From Nilaparvata lugens (lineage: Eukaryota; Arthropoda; Insecta; Hemiptera; Delphacidae): 64,000 nt of DNA. Location: assembly GCF_014356525.2 (NCBI RefSeq), contig NC_052507.1, positions 41,042,097 to 41,106,096 of the forward strand, in the 5' to 3' direction. The notes below the pieces were generated by a model. That model was not told the origin of the DNA. It made no database searches and saw only the letters and a list, made by a program, of their open reading frames with translations. Each line of letters opens with the position of its first letter. Position 1 is the first letter of the stretch. Shown piece after piece: positions 1 to 12,147 of the stretch. The position numbers were made by a program, and so were the translations under genes.

Positions 1-2490
1 TGTGGGTGAAGAGGCTGATTCAAGTGTGGCCGGGCGCCCTAGAGGCAACTTGGTCACCCCTTCCTCAGTGGCAGGACCTTCAAAGTAGGCCACGAGTGGA
101 ACTCACGTAGGGCACAAGGACTAATCAGTCTGAAGAGACTGCCAAGCATATCACACTGGATTGTAACAAGCAACCGGGTGATGAATGGGATGTTGGTATA
201 GGGAAAACTCCTGGTTCTTGTATTAAAGAACACAAGTCATGTATTGATTTGCCTAACTAACATACTACTTGGGAATACAATAAGCTTCGGCTGACGTGTA
301 GGGTTCTTTGAACCTTTGGATCCTTAAATCCGTCCCTTCAAAAACAATAAAGCAAACTTGTCACTTGTGAGTCCCTAAGGGTGAAATTCCTTAGGCTGCC
401 CATTAACGCTCAAACATGCATGGAGCATGCATGGTAAACAAGTATGTCGTGCATGTTTATCATGCACATACACACACTTGTTCATCATCAGCAAGAGGCT
501 TTCAACATAAAATAAACAATAAACTAGTAGTTCTGTGAACAGTTGCACCAAATATGAAACCCTACCGTGGGTGAATGACCTCTCCGAAACTCAGCTTCAG
601 TGTGGTCATTAATTTCAAAGCTGTCTCCTTGATTTTGAATAGTAATAAGTCACAGTATTGGGTGTTTCCAGGTATTAGAGACAAGCAGAGGATCGGAAAG
701 GATAGACCCATTGTCCGAACTTGTAACAGGCTTGATTGAATAATAGTTGTGAATGTGTAGTTTGAATGGCATGTGGTAGAATGGCATGTTTCGTAGAATG
801 ACGACCAGCACTTTTCAAGCATGGTTCTTTCAACCAGGAATTTTAGAAAGTTGTGCACGTGGTAATTAAGGATCTCAATGACCATGTGGCAAAACTAATA
901 TTCTCAGAGGTCAATGACATAAGTCTCAATTGAAATACAGAAAGCTTTTTCCAATTAAAAAAATAATAAAATATCATAGGTAAAGATTGTAAATAATTAT
1001 CACTAAAAATTGGTAATTTAGAGGATTAATTAGTAGGCCTAATCTTAATTTTATTTGAATACCGGTAATCCAAATTATCTATCACATATTACTCATGAGT
1101 ATTAGGTAGGCTGTTTTTTATAATATAGGGTAGTGCACTACAAATATTTATGTATAAAAAGATTTGCAATGTTACAATGATTTAATGTAGACTACATATT
1201 TATTATTCTATGTGATTGACTTTATATTACTATGTCACATTTGAATTTAGATTGATATATTTGGCACTTGTGAATTTGATGTATTTATTCTCATTTTTAT
1301 ATTGTTTGTTTTGTATTTGTTTTGATGTATATTGATGTATTTTGCTTTGATGTATTTATTCATATTATTGAAATGTCAATTGAATCTTAAAAAGAGTACA
1401 GAATTATTGTATGTCTTGTTAAAAAATCAATTTCATAGCTGAGAGTCAGGGAAAATAATTTTTATTGAAGAGCTTCATTTTTTTACAAACTCTTGATTAT
1501 CATTCCTCTGTAAGTAAACTGCGAGTAAGAAATAAAGTTTGAAAGTAGAGTCCCCAACATTGTTTAATACTGGGAAGACAAATATTGGCAAATAGTGGTG
1601 GAAGTCACAGATCCCTTATGAAGAGGAACCCCACATATGAGCGAGAGGTCGACACAGTAGGCTATTATAAATGGAGGATCGAGAACGTCCCAGGCCAGTC
1701 TTGAAAGATCGGTGATTGAGAGTTGTCGTGTCGTGTGTTGAAGGAGAGTGATGTGATCGAGCGAGTAACTCATATCCTCAAATTTATTTCAAACACATTC
1801 ATCATACTAGAATTTCAATAATTATTGATTTGTGACTCCACTAGCCAAAAATAGCAACTTATGTCCAGTCTCCTTTTTCGAGTAGGGTTTATATTAGTAA
1901 TTTCAGAGGAAAAGTTTCTATTCAATTTTTAGATTCCAAATTTATTCCAAAGTAGGCCTATTGATTTTTAATTTTAGTTTTGAACATTTCTTCAAAGCTA
2001 CATTTTATTGATAATTGTATATATATTGATTTTAATTATTCACTAGCATTTTTGAGATTTCATCTTATTATCAAATTCAAATTGAAAACTTTATTTTCAA
2101 TTTTTAAATTGATTACATTTTTGATTAAATTCAGTTTTGAAGCTCTATTCATATTTAATTTTCTTTCATTTGTGAGGCTTCTCAGCATTATTGCAACTTT
2201 ATTTTATTTTCGTTTATTTGAATTTTCAATATAGTTCAGCAATAACTGATTGATTTCTTGTTCTATTCAACAAATCCCGAATTCACGACCCAGAGTGAGA
2301 GTTTCAGGTAATGTTTATTTATATTTTATCATTTTAATAGTATTTACTCATCAACTATTATTTTCCTAGTCAAAAAAGACTGGGTGGCGCCCATACAGAA
2401 ACCATTATATTGGCAAATTATCCATCGAGTTTAATTAATTACTTATTATATGATTATTTTTTAATTTCAAGTACTTTACATAAAAGAGCA
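1..2490. other. AT-rich stretch, no gene recognised
   Basis: I see no convincing exon on either strand. The short open frames here lack family motifs and have no splice or promoter context. The first 300 bases are less AT-rich than the rest and could be part of an unrecognised repeat or a gene flank. From about 900 onward the sequence is simple AT-rich intergenic or intronic DNA. Confidence 0.5.
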
Positions 2491-3120
2491 AGAAGTTCAC
2501 AGTAGACCTCGCGCTCAGTGAGTTACATTGACCTGTTATGTTTTCTCAAAAATTAATAAATAATTTATCAATTAAAAATATCTAGAAAAAATCCTAAATA
2601 AACGTAGAGCTTTCTGTCCTATATCGTACCGTGACATGTCGTCCCGGAATGTGAGTGTGAGCGCTGTTATCAGGTCTGGCTGCAACTGTCTACAACGTTG
2701 ATGGAAAGATACAATTTTCAAGATGTTCGATGTTTTTGATCGGGTAGTATTATAGTCAACTGTCTACTAACGTTAATGGAAAGATACATTTTCAAGATGT
2801 TCGATGTTTTTGAACGGGTAGTATTAAAGTCCACTAGACAGCTGATTTATGATAATTCTATAGTCTGATTTTTACGGTAATATTGGCGTATGAAGGAGGC
2901 TCCTTTTTCCTTTTATATTATCCTTGAAATGCAAAATTTCCAAAAACCTTGTATATGCGTCGACGCGCAATTTAAAAAGAAACATACCTGTCAAATTTCA
3001 TGAAAATCTATTTCCGCGTTTCGCCGTAAATGCGCAACATAAAAACAATTAAACATTCAAACATTAAGAGAAATGCCAAATCGTCGACTTGAATCTTAGA
3101 CCTCACTTCGCTCGGTCAAT
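2491..3120 (+). repeat. Dispersed repeat family R1, copy 1
   Basis: This segment matches, in inverted orientation, the stretch 9638-10268. Shared landmarks are the outer GTAGACCTCGCG and the other edge CTTCGCTCGGTCAATAAA, with the inner text about Tyr-free AT-rich DNA and 'TTTCGCCGTAA' in between. No coding capacity is visible. Two dispersed copies within 7 kb suggest a non-autonomous mobile element of unknown class. An internal direct duplication of about 74 bp lies at 2688-2829. Confidence 0.6.
2688..2829. repeat. Two-copy 74-bp tandem duplication
   Basis: Two adjacent units each contain ACGTTRATGGAAAGATAC and TTCAAGATGTTCGATG followed by a CGGGTAGTATTA tail. They differ at a few bases, so the duplication is moderately old. 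It lies inside repeat R1 and is not evident in the inverted copy. Confidence 0.6.
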
Positions 3121-3803
3121 AAACCACTGGAGAATCACAAATTATTATGATAGAAAAATAATCTAACCTCAAATAGAGCAGTGAAGGAGAAATAAACAAC
3201 AACAAATCAGAGATACAGAAACCTAAAACATTTTGTAGAAGCGTTTCACTGTGATCACAGCTGTAATAATGACACAAAAATGTATGACGACTGTGTATCA
3301 TGCAAGTTCTACCGTTGTCCGTTGGTGGCCAACCTTACAAAACAAAAACAAGGATTTCAAACATAAGAACATACCTTTTCATTTTAACCTCCTTGATTTT
3401 CACAGACAAGAGGCAACATGCTGCTCCCAGTGAACTCTATACTAACGTTAGTATGGAGTTCAGTGGCTGCTCCTTCCTCGTACGTGTCTGCTTTCACAAT
3501 CAGGAAACAGCTGATCGATTTGTATACTGTTGTCGTTGGCATGGTAACCACACAGCACAAGCCATGGAAACGAACCACCCCCATGTAAACAAACAAATGC
3601 CGCCTAGTATGGACTGATGGATAAGATGATATGAATAATAAATTTTACAATGATAATCTTATTTATACTAGCTCAGCGACTGACGTTATGGAAAAAGAAA
3701 GCTCCAGCGGATCTAATAGAGAAGCTCAGAAGCACAGGGCTAACCAGGTTTAAGGCTGTTCGGTATGGATAATCATATTCAATATAAATGTTAAGATCAT
3801 TAT
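3121..3803. other. No gene recognised; short imperfect palindrome
   Basis: Overlapping short frames on both strands around 3250-3620 mirror each other because of an imperfect inverted repeat at 3429-3466 centred on AACGTT, with arms reading about GTGAACTCTATACT. I see no protein family and no splice sites. Confidence 0.4.
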
Positions 3804-3988
3804 AAAGCTGCGTTTACACAAAAGTTTTTAACAAAATGCTAATAACTTAATCCTTATAGATTCTATTAGATTGAACGGAACTTGACAAACACATAATTAT
3901 GTTCATCATGTGTATGATAAGTTATGTTCAATCTAGGCTAATAGAATCTAAAAGGATTAAGTTATTAACATGGTGTAAACGCAGCTTA
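3804..3988. mobile_element. Small foldback MITE with GCTGCGTTTACAC ends
   Basis: About 185 bp bounded by AAGCTGCGTTTACAC and its inverse GTGTAAACGCAGCTT. Inner arms with TTAACTTAATCC-like text extend the inverted repeat. There is no coding capacity. The ends match those of the larger element at 19173, 26557 and 30355-37140, so this is probably a deletion derivative of the same DNA-transposon family. Confidence 0.7.
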
Positions 3989-4012
3989 AGAGTGAGAAAA
4001 AGTGGCAACTGA

Positions 4013-4405
4013 AATTTTTAAGTGGTCTAATAAGCGAGTTATGGGTTTGTTGAATGTGCTAACTCCGTTTTCTTTCCAGATCATGAACGGTTTCGAATTT
4101 TCCATTGGAATTTTTTAATACATTCAGTACCGGTATATCATTGGTTTTGTTCTAATATGCGTTTTTCGCGATTAATGCCAAAATAAACAAGTTATCGAAT
4201 TTACAAAAAATGTTTCTTTTTCATTTATGAACGATATGGGGAATGAACTGTTTTAGTTTGGAAAGATACATTTTTTTTGAATTTTTAAGAGAAGTTCTGT
4301 TAATATAGTTGAAACCGTTCATGATCTGGAAAGAAAACAAAATCTGGAAATTTAGCACTTTAACAACCCATAACTCACTTATTGGACCATTTGAAAATTT
4401 CAGAA
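4013..4405. repeat. Foldback repeat with ~95-bp arms
   Basis: The left arm (about 4013-4105) and right arm (about 4308-4405) are inverted copies. Both contain GATCATGAACGGTTTC or its complement, and both contain the 'ataactcgcttattagacc' type text. An (AGA)n run follows at 4403-4427. This looks like an old MITE. Confidence 0.55.
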
Positions 4406-4541
4406 GAAGAAGAAGAAGAAGAAGAATTGAATTTGTATTGACAGAAATTGAAGTTCAAATTTGGGCCAGGTTAGCTGACAAAATGAATGACATAACCCGA
4501 ACTCGAACGTTTTCAAAGATATTAGGCTAACATATTGTGAA

Positions 4542-4992
4542 GATCAGTCTATAGCCATAGCTAAATTTCAACCAAATTCAAAGGGTGACTCAGAAAAGGT
4601 AGTTTTCATCAAAAATTTGAAATTCTCTCAAATTCTCAGCCGAAAATATTTTTTCCCTGTGAAAAGTGAACTCTGGATCAATTGCATAGTACACTGGAGG
4701 CTACGGGAAATCCTACAGATCTTGATAATTCTGTCCCTGACACCACCCTTTGGGCACCCCCAAATTTCTGAGGCACATTTAAATTTGCTTCCCACAAAAA
4801 ATTCATTGGAAGCTTTCTTGTTCAACTCGCCAAGATAAGTCTATAGCCATAGCTAAATTTCAACCAAATTCAAGAGGGCGACTCAGGGAAGGTAAAATTT
4901 TCATCAAAAATTTCTCAAATGTGAAAAATTCTCAGCCGAAACTATTTGTTCCCCGTGAAAAGTGAACAACAGATCTGTTGCATAGAACATGG
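4542..4992. repeat. Two-copy direct repeat, period ~290 bp
   Basis: Units at about 4542-4704 and 4832-4992 share AGTCTATAGCCATAGCTAAA, CAACCAAATTCAA and TTCTCAGCCGAAA, with scattered differences. They sit immediately before a foldback element. No coding function is seen. Confidence 0.6.
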
Positions 4993-5127
4993 ACGGCACG
5001 CATCAGACGTTTAGATTTTATGCATTCTTTTCAATTGGAGTGCGCATACCTATCCACATTGTATAGGTATGCACACTCAAATTGAACAATGCATCAAATC
5101 TAATCGTCTGATCCGTGCCGTCAGTCC
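4991..5127. mobile_element. Foldback MITE with GGACGGCACG ends
   Basis: About 137 bp that folds into a near-perfect hairpin. The arms start GGACGGCACGCATCAGACG and end with the complementary CGTCTGATCCGTGCCGTCAG, separated by a short loop near CCACATTGT. There is no coding capacity. The compact hairpin is typical of a miniature inverted-repeat element. Confidence 0.7.
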
Positions 5128-6540
5128 AATGACGATCTGTGTGCGCCTACCTTTAGTAGACACTTATAGCACTAACATATGTATTGAATATGCAACACTT
5201 CGAACATAACATTTGATCTATCAGATTTTTAATGTACAAGGTGTTTACGAACTCCCCACCAATACTCTAGGGCATGTTCCAGAATAAGAAATATCTAAAT
5301 ATCATATTTTAATTGTCCGGAAATCTTCAGTTACTAACACAGGGGACATTTTGCTTTTATAACTTATTTCATTTTCTAAATAATACTTAAACATACAAAA
5401 TTGAAGATTTGCACAATCATTTATAACAACTAGACAAAGCTACAAAAAAATTATGAAACAAAATGGCAGGCATTAAAAATTTTGTTTCATAAATAACTCT
5501 TGAACTGTTAGTTTTACAAAAAAATTACAAGAATAATGTGTTTTAGTAAATTGAATTACCTATCGAATGGTGCCTGATTTTTTATAACACCAAAGGTTTC
5601 TGAGGTATTTAAAAAAACAACATTTTAAATGGTTGCCATTTTGTTTTATGAATTTGAAAAATTATCATTTTTTGTAGCTTTGTCTAGTTGTTATACATGA
5701 TTGAACAACGTTTCAATTCCGTATGTTGAGCCATTATTCAAAGAAAAAAAGTTTAAGCATTTGCTCAAAAGTAAAAAGCTTCAAAGTATTTGCTCAAATT
5801 TGTATGAATAAACTAGAGAATTTAATCAACTTTTGGAGCAAATGCTTCAAAAAAAGGTCTAGAGCAGCTTTCTACCTTTTGCTCCTAGTAAAATAGCTCA
5901 ACTAATTTGTGTGAGGAAGAGGAAACATTGTCCCACCAGATCGCATAAGCATGTCAACAGTCGCTTGTAATGGCTTGTAATGAGTGGAAGGAGAAAAGTG
6001 GGCTGGCATGGGAATATGGAAGGAGAGTGTCAGTCTTTTGATCCGGTTTTTTATAGCTGCATCTGGCAGCCTGCCAGGCTTTCAACTCATTTCTGAGGAA
6101 GCCTCAACAATAATATTGCAAGCACAACCACAGAATTACAACAGAAGGCCAGCGGAATAGGACATACTGTTCATGTGTAATCGAGGTAGTTCCTTTGCCA
6201 GATTGTAGATAGCGCACAAAACCCTACTCCGGTCTCGCTCTCCCCCCTTCCGTACTCCGTCCTCACAACAACTCTATCACCCACTCCACTGACAGGTAGT
6301 CGCCCCTCAATCCTACAACACTATACACACACACACCACAGACACGCACCCACACAGTCAACTCAGCACCAGACACCTGTCAACTTGTGAAGCAATTATG
6401 GGACTATTGTGATAATAATATTATTCAACCGCCTTCTGTTTTCTTTGCATTTCATCCCAACATTCTCCTGATGATTGGGAAACTCACAGGTGAATCATGA
6501 CTGTATCATTTATATTACTCTGTGTTCTGTTAGAATGAGA
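5128..6540. other. Non-coding stretch with a foldback repeat at 5412-5706
   Basis: Inverted arms containing ACAACTAGACAAAGCTACAA and its complement lie at about 5412-5480 and 5630-5706, together forming a ~295-bp foldback repeat. From 5711 to 6540 I see no gene. The part from 6230 is richer in C and could be a promoter or UTR, but no exon can be supported. Confidence 0.45.
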
Positions 6541-7115
6541 ATGCTATGTGAAGAAGAAGTAAAGGAATAAGAAAAAGAGAAGAAGAAGGAGGAGAGAAAG
6601 AAGGAGAAGAAGAAAATATGAAGTTTTCAGTTCATCATCTTATAAATATTTATAATTTTTTATCACTATTGTTTAGTATATCTCCATCTTCCTTATCCTC
6701 TTCTCCTCCTTCATGATCCACTAATTCTTATTCCTCTCATACTCTCATATGCTACTCCTTCTTCTTCTTTTTATCTTCCTCCTCCTAGAAGAAGAAAAAA
6801 AAAGAAGAAGATTTCTTCCTTCTTCTTCCACTATCTAATCTTTCTCATGTTCTACCACTTCTTATTTCTATCTTGCTACTCCTTCCCATTCTTCTCTTTC
6901 TTCAATGAGGAGAAGAAAAAATAAAAATAAGAAGGAGAAGAAGAGGAAGGATAGAATGATGAAGAAGAGGAGAAGAGAAAGAAGAAGATGAGTAGATGAT
7001 AAGAATAAAATGACGATTTTGAGTAGAAGAAGAAGAATAAATAATAGAACATGATGACAAAAAGATAATATATTAAGAAGCAGAATTAGGAGAAAAAGAA
7101 GAGCTACAACATGAT
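6541..7115. repeat. GAA/TTC low-complexity region
   Basis: Alternating blocks of (GAA)n-like purines and (TTC)n-like pyrimidines, with strand switches near 6620, 6780 and 6900. The Leu/Phe-rich open frame on the minus strand is a product of this composition. A smaller version occurs at 10850-10990. Confidence 0.75.
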
Positions 7116-7306
7116 TTTTTTTTTTGTTATTTCTATCAAAACTAGTCAATAGGACTAACCATTAATTTTTTTCTGTTATTTCTTATCCTAAATTAATTTT
7201 TATTGCTAAAGTCTTCCAGTGAAGCCTACAGTTCCAATCTATAATACACTACTTTAAATTATTTCACTACACTTTTATTCAATATACTTTAATCACTCCA
7301 CTAGCA

Positions 7307-7580
7307 CTACACCAACTCGAAGGGCTTTGTTCTCTTCAACCTCCTAGTGAGTTCAGTGTTGTCTAATAGTTGGATGACTTCGGTGTTGTCGTGTTGATGA
7401 AGACGTGACTCATGATGGGCTGCCAATCGTCTTATCTCACAGGTCACATAGGGGATGTGCAGATCTCGGTGCAAATCGCTGTTCCTTATGTACCAGGGCG
7501 CATTCACCATGTTCCGCAGTACTTTGTTTTGGAAAGTTTGAATCTGACTGATGTTAGAAGTTCTAGAGCAGCCCCAAAGC
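7307..7580 (-). pseudogene. Jockey-like LINE, C-terminal end of ORF2
   Basis: The minus-strand reading resembles the tail of Jockey-clade LINE ORF2 proteins. It opens with LWGCSRTSNI, has FQNKVLRNMVNAPWYIRNSD in the middle and finishes with RRLKRTKPFELV before the stop. Those phrases mark the conserved C-terminus after the reverse transcriptase domain. Everything upstream is absent, and on that side the sequence runs into a (T)n/(GT)n tract. It is therefore a dead, truncated copy. The 3' UTR would lie to the left, from 7306 down. Confidence 0.8.
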
Positions 7581-7669
7581 TTTTTTTTTCTTTTTTTTTT
7601 ATTCAAAAAAATAATTAAACAATCAAATGCATTCCAAAAATCAAATACAATATTGTTTCCTAATTTCTA

Positions 7670-7671
<2 letters not shown>

Positions 7672-7723
<52 letters not shown>

Positions 7724-7736
7724 GTGTGTGTAGGTG

Positions 7737-7793
<57 letters not shown>

Positions 7794-7845
7794 TGTGTGT
7801 GTGTATATGTGTGTTTGTGCGCATGTGTGAGTGTGTGTGCGTATG
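7672..7845. repeat. (GT)n microsatellite
   Basis: About 170 bp of GT dinucleotides with a few A or G interruptions, degrading into GTGTGCGTATG-like text. Open frames of Cys-Val and His-Thr repeats on the two strands come from it. Confidence 0.95.
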
Positions 7846-7987
7846 AATGTGTGCGCATATGTGAATATGTGAGTATGAATGTGTGCAAGAATGATTATAA
7901 ATATTGACATATTGATTTATTTCAATATAATAAGTATGAATAAAATTGAACTAAATATGAAAAAAAACAGCAACCACTCTGTACATA

Positions 7988-8013
7988 GTTTTAAGTTTTG
8001 TGTAAGTGTATGT

Positions 8014-8077
<64 letters not shown>

Positions 8078-8127
8078 TGTGTGTGTATGTGTGTGTGTGT
8101 ATGTGTGTGTGTGTGTATGTATTTGAA
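7988..8127. repeat. (GT)n microsatellite, second tract
   Basis: About 120 bp of nearly pure GT with a GTATGT variant end. It abuts a LINE fragment at 8150. Confidence 0.95.
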
Positions 8128-8149
8128 GTGTCGTCTGGAATGTTCTAAT

Positions 8150-8470
8150 CTTGGTTTTGGGAGGTTAATGTCCTGTGAATTCCTGAGGTTTATTCTTTCT
8201 CTCATCTGCTGAATATCGAAATTATTTTCAGCTAAATCCAGCAATGCTTTGAATAGAAAAGAATGTCTCACTGATAATATTGATAGTTCTCTGAAGAGCA
8301 TCATTGAACTATATTGTTCAGGTTTATTACAAATTATTTTTAATATATGTTTCTGACCAGTAATCACAGGTTTAATATGAACATTGTATGCACTCCCATA
8401 GCATATTATTCCATAATTTATTCTAGAACCAATAATTGCATGGTATAATTGTAACAATACTTCTTTTGGA
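8150..8470 (-). pseudogene. LINE fragment, post-RT C-terminal region
   Basis: The minus-strand frame contains YHAIIGSRINYGIICYG followed by KPVITGQKHILKIICN and SILSVRHSFLFKAL. This is the layout of the segment just after the reverse transcriptase in Jockey/I-type LINEs, where a thumb-like 'inYGii.WG' motif precedes an 'iQkkilRii' motif. It is shorter than a domain, is truncated at 8470 by a minisatellite and degenerates into a GT tract on the other side. It differs from the LINE at 7307, so two families are represented. Confidence 0.7.
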
Positions 8471-8481
8471 TGGGTCCGTAT

Positions 8482-8757
8482 CACAGAGACAAGTTCTCAC
8501 AGAGACAAGTAGTGTTTTTGAATGATATTAGTGTCACAGAGACAAGTTTCATAGGAACAAGTAGTTTTATAAATGGCAGTCTCACAGGAACAAGTTCCCA
8601 CAGAGACAAGGTGAGTCTCACAGAGACAAGGTGAGTCTCACAGAGACAAGGTCTGTCTCACTGGAACAAGTAGTGTCAGTGGAACAAGAAGAGGGGTAGA
8701 GTCCCATTCGAACAAGTGTAGTGTCACAGAGACAAGGTCAGTCTCACAGGAACAAGG
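8482..8757 (+). repeat. Minisatellite of 12-bp CACAGRRACAAG units
   Basis: About thirteen copies of a 12-mer, mostly CACAGAGACAAG or CACAGGAACAAG, with CACTGGAACAAG and CATAGGAACAAG variants. Spacers of about 4-22 bp vary in length and sequence, but many carry GTGAGTCT or TAGTGT. The 12-mer is better conserved than the spacers. Confidence 0.85.
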
Positions 8758-9637
8758 TTGGTGTGGTGTGTTGCCTACACATGAAGATGAAGGCATTCCA
8801 TTTGGAATAAATTAATATCTAATACTAATTAATAATTAGTATTAATAAATTGGATGTCATCTGTTTTTCAATATATATACAAATATATGAATGACTGCCT
8901 TTATTTTTCTTAGAAAGCGTCTGTTTTTTTAATACATATATATTATGGTGACATGAATAGAATAGAATGACTGTCTTTATTTTTCTTAGAAAGCGAAGTT
9001 AGGGCGCAGTCGATCCTCTCTTACACTCAACTCTCTATCAAGTATTATAACAATACGAAAAAATAGATACAAATAATATGATTAAAAACAAACAATAGTT
9101 AAGTTATCTACTTATTTAAAATAATAACAAATTTTAAATTATTGAAAAGAAAGAGAAAAAAATGACATTGAAAATAATACATAACAATGCTGAATGATAG
9201 TATTTTCTGATACTTCATCACTTTAGTAAAAAATAAGACACTACAGAATACAATACAGTAGGCCTACATAGCAACTGAAGTGTTTGCTATACATTTCATT
9301 TCCTACTTATTATCACTATGTAAATCTCGAAGTGGATAAGTAAATTACATTATGATTTATTTAAATAGTAGAATAGAATATTCCTTCAATCAACAAACAA
9401 CGTCACAAACAACGCTCCTTCAATCCACGTGACATACATATATAAATATATAATTTACATATGTTAATAATGTGGTGACATCATTTGATGCCAGCTTTAA
9501 ACGTTTCTCCTGTGGAGAAAAAATGATGAATTTAGTAGACTTTTTAGTGGATCCTAGACATTCAGATTCAAATCTATACATAACAGTTGATCCCCCTTTT
9601 CATCCAGGATATTTGTGGTCTCTTAAAATTTCGATTT
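8758..9637. other. AT-rich stretch, no gene; short repeated LINE-tail text
   Basis: A palindrome of TAATACTAATTAATAATTAG type lies near 8820. The phrase CTTTATTTTTCTTAGAAAGCG occurs at about 8899 and 8976, followed by GAAGTTAGGGCGCAGTCG at the second site. It looks like the terminal part of a LINE 3' UTR, but I cannot assign it. Nothing else is recognised. Confidence 0.4.
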
Positions 9638-10268
9638 ATTGACCGAGCGAAATGAGTTCTAAGATTCAAGTCGACGGCTTTGCATTTCTCTTTATGTTTA
9701 TATGTTCCGCAATTACGGCGAAACGCAGCAATAGATTACCATGAAATTTGACAGGTATATTTCTTTTTAAATTGTGCCTCGACGTATATACAAGGTTTTT
9801 TGAAAATTTTGCATTTTAAGGTTAATACAATAGGTAAAGTCTCCTGCGAACGCCAATATTACAGTAAAAATCAGAATAGAATCATCCATAATAATTCAGC
9901 TGTTGAGTGGATTTTTAATTGCATGCAATAACGCATGCAATTAATATATCAATGTAACTTAGTAAAAAATCAGCTGTCGTGTTGACTATTCATTGCATGC
10001 AATGACGCATGCAATTAATAACGAAAAGAAAACATAGTATTTTCTCTCGACCTTTATCTGCTTTCAACTCGGTCTGACCTGTTGCCAGTAAGTTGAAGGA
10101 GATTAGATTTTGATGTTAGCATATTTTTTATACACTAACCCCAACAGCCATTAGCCGTTTTCACACCGACATCTTGCCGATACAACATACAAACAGGATT
10201 TACTCTTATGGACAGTATGAGACGAGGCTGTGTTTTATAACTGCGCGAGGTCTACTGTTCATAGAACT
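9638..10268 (-). repeat. Dispersed repeat family R1, copy 2 (inverted)
   Basis: Inverted relative to 2491-3120. It begins ATTGACCGAGCGAAATGAG, carries ACGGCGAAACGCAG and ends near GCGCGAGGTCTACTGTTC. It includes short repeated text, CATGCAATNACGCATGCAAT, at about 9921 and 9993. No coding capacity is visible. Confidence 0.6.
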
Positions 10269-11926
10269 ACTAGTCCAGGATTAAAATGTCGTTTTACCAA
10301 AATCATCAAATATTTAATAATTCAATACAATGATACATGTACAAATGTAAAGCTGACTTGCACCGAGGTAGAATCAATTTAATCTTAAATAATTTGAAAT
10401 ATATTTCAAGTTGTTAGGCTTCATTAATTCATTGGCACCTATTTTATCATTATGTGTTATCAGAACCTATTAGAATTATGTAGATTGCCTTTAATGAATA
10501 AATTGACTTCCATGTAAATGTATTATCTACCAAACTCTTTTGACAAACAATTTTGTCTACCAAACTCCAAAATAACTATTTCAATGTGACTTTTAATTGT
10601 TCAGTCAATATAAAATAATTTTGATTCTGCAGTAACTTATACATAAGTGATATCAATGTAAGAAAGAACAGATTATATACTTCTAGATGAATGGAACAAT
10701 ATTGGAAAGATGTTATCCAACGGTATTTGAATACACCCCTGACTGTTACTGTATGAGAGTACCACCAGTAATTTATAAGTTTTCAATTTGTCAAAAGAGT
10801 GGTTATAGATAAAATAGAGTACTCAACGGTTATAATCTTCTCCTATCTATATTTTTTCTTCTTATTATTGTTCATCTTCTTCCTCTTCTTCCTTATTCTT
10901 CTGTCTTCTTTTTCTATTATCTTCTTCTTCTCGCTTGTTCTTCTTCTCCTCCTGTCATCTTCTTCTTCTTCTTTTTCTTCTTCCTCTAGCTTTGTCCGGC
11001 AAGGACTGATTTGTTTTTGTATTATGGAGTCCCTTTTGTATAAGGTACCAAGAACAATAACAGAGATATTTCCAGGGCTCTAGAGAATAATAATACTAAT
11101 TCCCTCTGTCCTTTTGCTAAGTTGAAACATGTAGCAACGTGAGTTGAAATGTATAAGTTGACCTAAATTTTTGAAGGCTGATCTTCGAATTGATAAAATG
11201 ATAGAAACATGATCACAAGCAAATCCTTAAGAACATAATGGAGATGGAGACTATTCCTTTTAACAGAATCATGTTTCCTCTGTTCCTCATCATTATCACC
11301 ATCCTCAAATTATACGAGTCGATCCATCCGGCGTATTCACGCATGATGTGTGCAGAAAATCTCACTCACACTGACTGTACAACTGTGAGATTAACTATTC
11401 TAAGTCAAGGACTCTAAGACTCTCTGTTGTGAGGCCGGGTGATATAATTATTCTCAAGTGACGTTTTCATGTGAAAATTTAGATTTTTCTCCCCTCACAG
11501 GTTTTTACCTTGAGCATTATTGTTCAAAAAAATGTGTATCATTTAGTTTTTATATGTATGTAAATAATGTGTGTGTATGTTGAACAATAAAAAATTTAAC
11601 GTTTCCACCCAGTCACTCTGCGCTGTTATGTTAACTATATCTACCCATTTAAATTGGAACTTTATAAACTGTGATTAATTAGACTCGATTCATTTTAACA
11701 ATTACAAATTATTTCTCAAAAGCTTACATCACATCGAAAGAATTACATCAAATCAAGCACTAGATTTTTATTAATATGATTCCTTGTGATATTCATCGAA
11801 GAATAGATATGAAGGGAATAGAAGCTTTAAGGGAACGTATTTCACTGGGACAATAAGAATTACTTAACTTCTGATGGAGATTATTATAAATGTTGTAATT
11901 CTGTGGTTGTAGCTAAGCATTGGACA
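10269..11926. other. No gene recognised; TTC-rich tract at 10850-10990
   Basis: The Leu/Phe/Ser-rich plus-strand frame at 10799-11083 is explained by the pyrimidine-rich tract. The rest is AT-rich with no splice-bounded open frame that I could support. Confidence 0.45.
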
Positions 11927-12147
11927 GCCCGTTCCAGTTAGTTTAGAGTTCACTGCCAAAGACAAACATGCTTGTCTTTCATCGGTCGCATCGACGACCG
12001 ATTCCGTCGGTCGCATCTTCGGTCGCATCTTCGGTCGCCCAACTAGGACGATCTCACGCTTATCCACATGTTTCAGATTTTTTGGTGCGACGGATTCGCT
12101 CGCTCGGACGACCGACCGATTTTTCGTCGTTCAGCTAGGAACGGGCC
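11927..12147. mobile_element. Small MITE with GCCCGTTCC ends
   Basis: About 220 bp bounded by GCCCGTTCCAG and the inverse GGAACGGGC. Inside is a CpG-rich core with TCGGTCGCATCT repeated two to three times (about 11978-12040) and the inverted GACGACCGACCGA. CpG density here is far above the surroundings, which marks it as foreign to its neighbourhood. No coding capacity. Confidence 0.65.

Noticed and set aside
6868..7149. Leu-rich hydrophobic 93-codon ORF resembling a membrane protein
   Set aside because: Produced by a TTC/GAA low-complexity tract with no start context or homologous feature.
7627..8148. Cys-Val and His-Thr repeat proteins
   Set aside because: Translations of (GT)n microsatellites on both strands.
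8482..8757. CRISPR-like repeat/spacer array
   Set aside because: Repeats are only 12 bp, spacers are 4-22 bp and variable, and the context is a eukaryotic genome with no cas genes.
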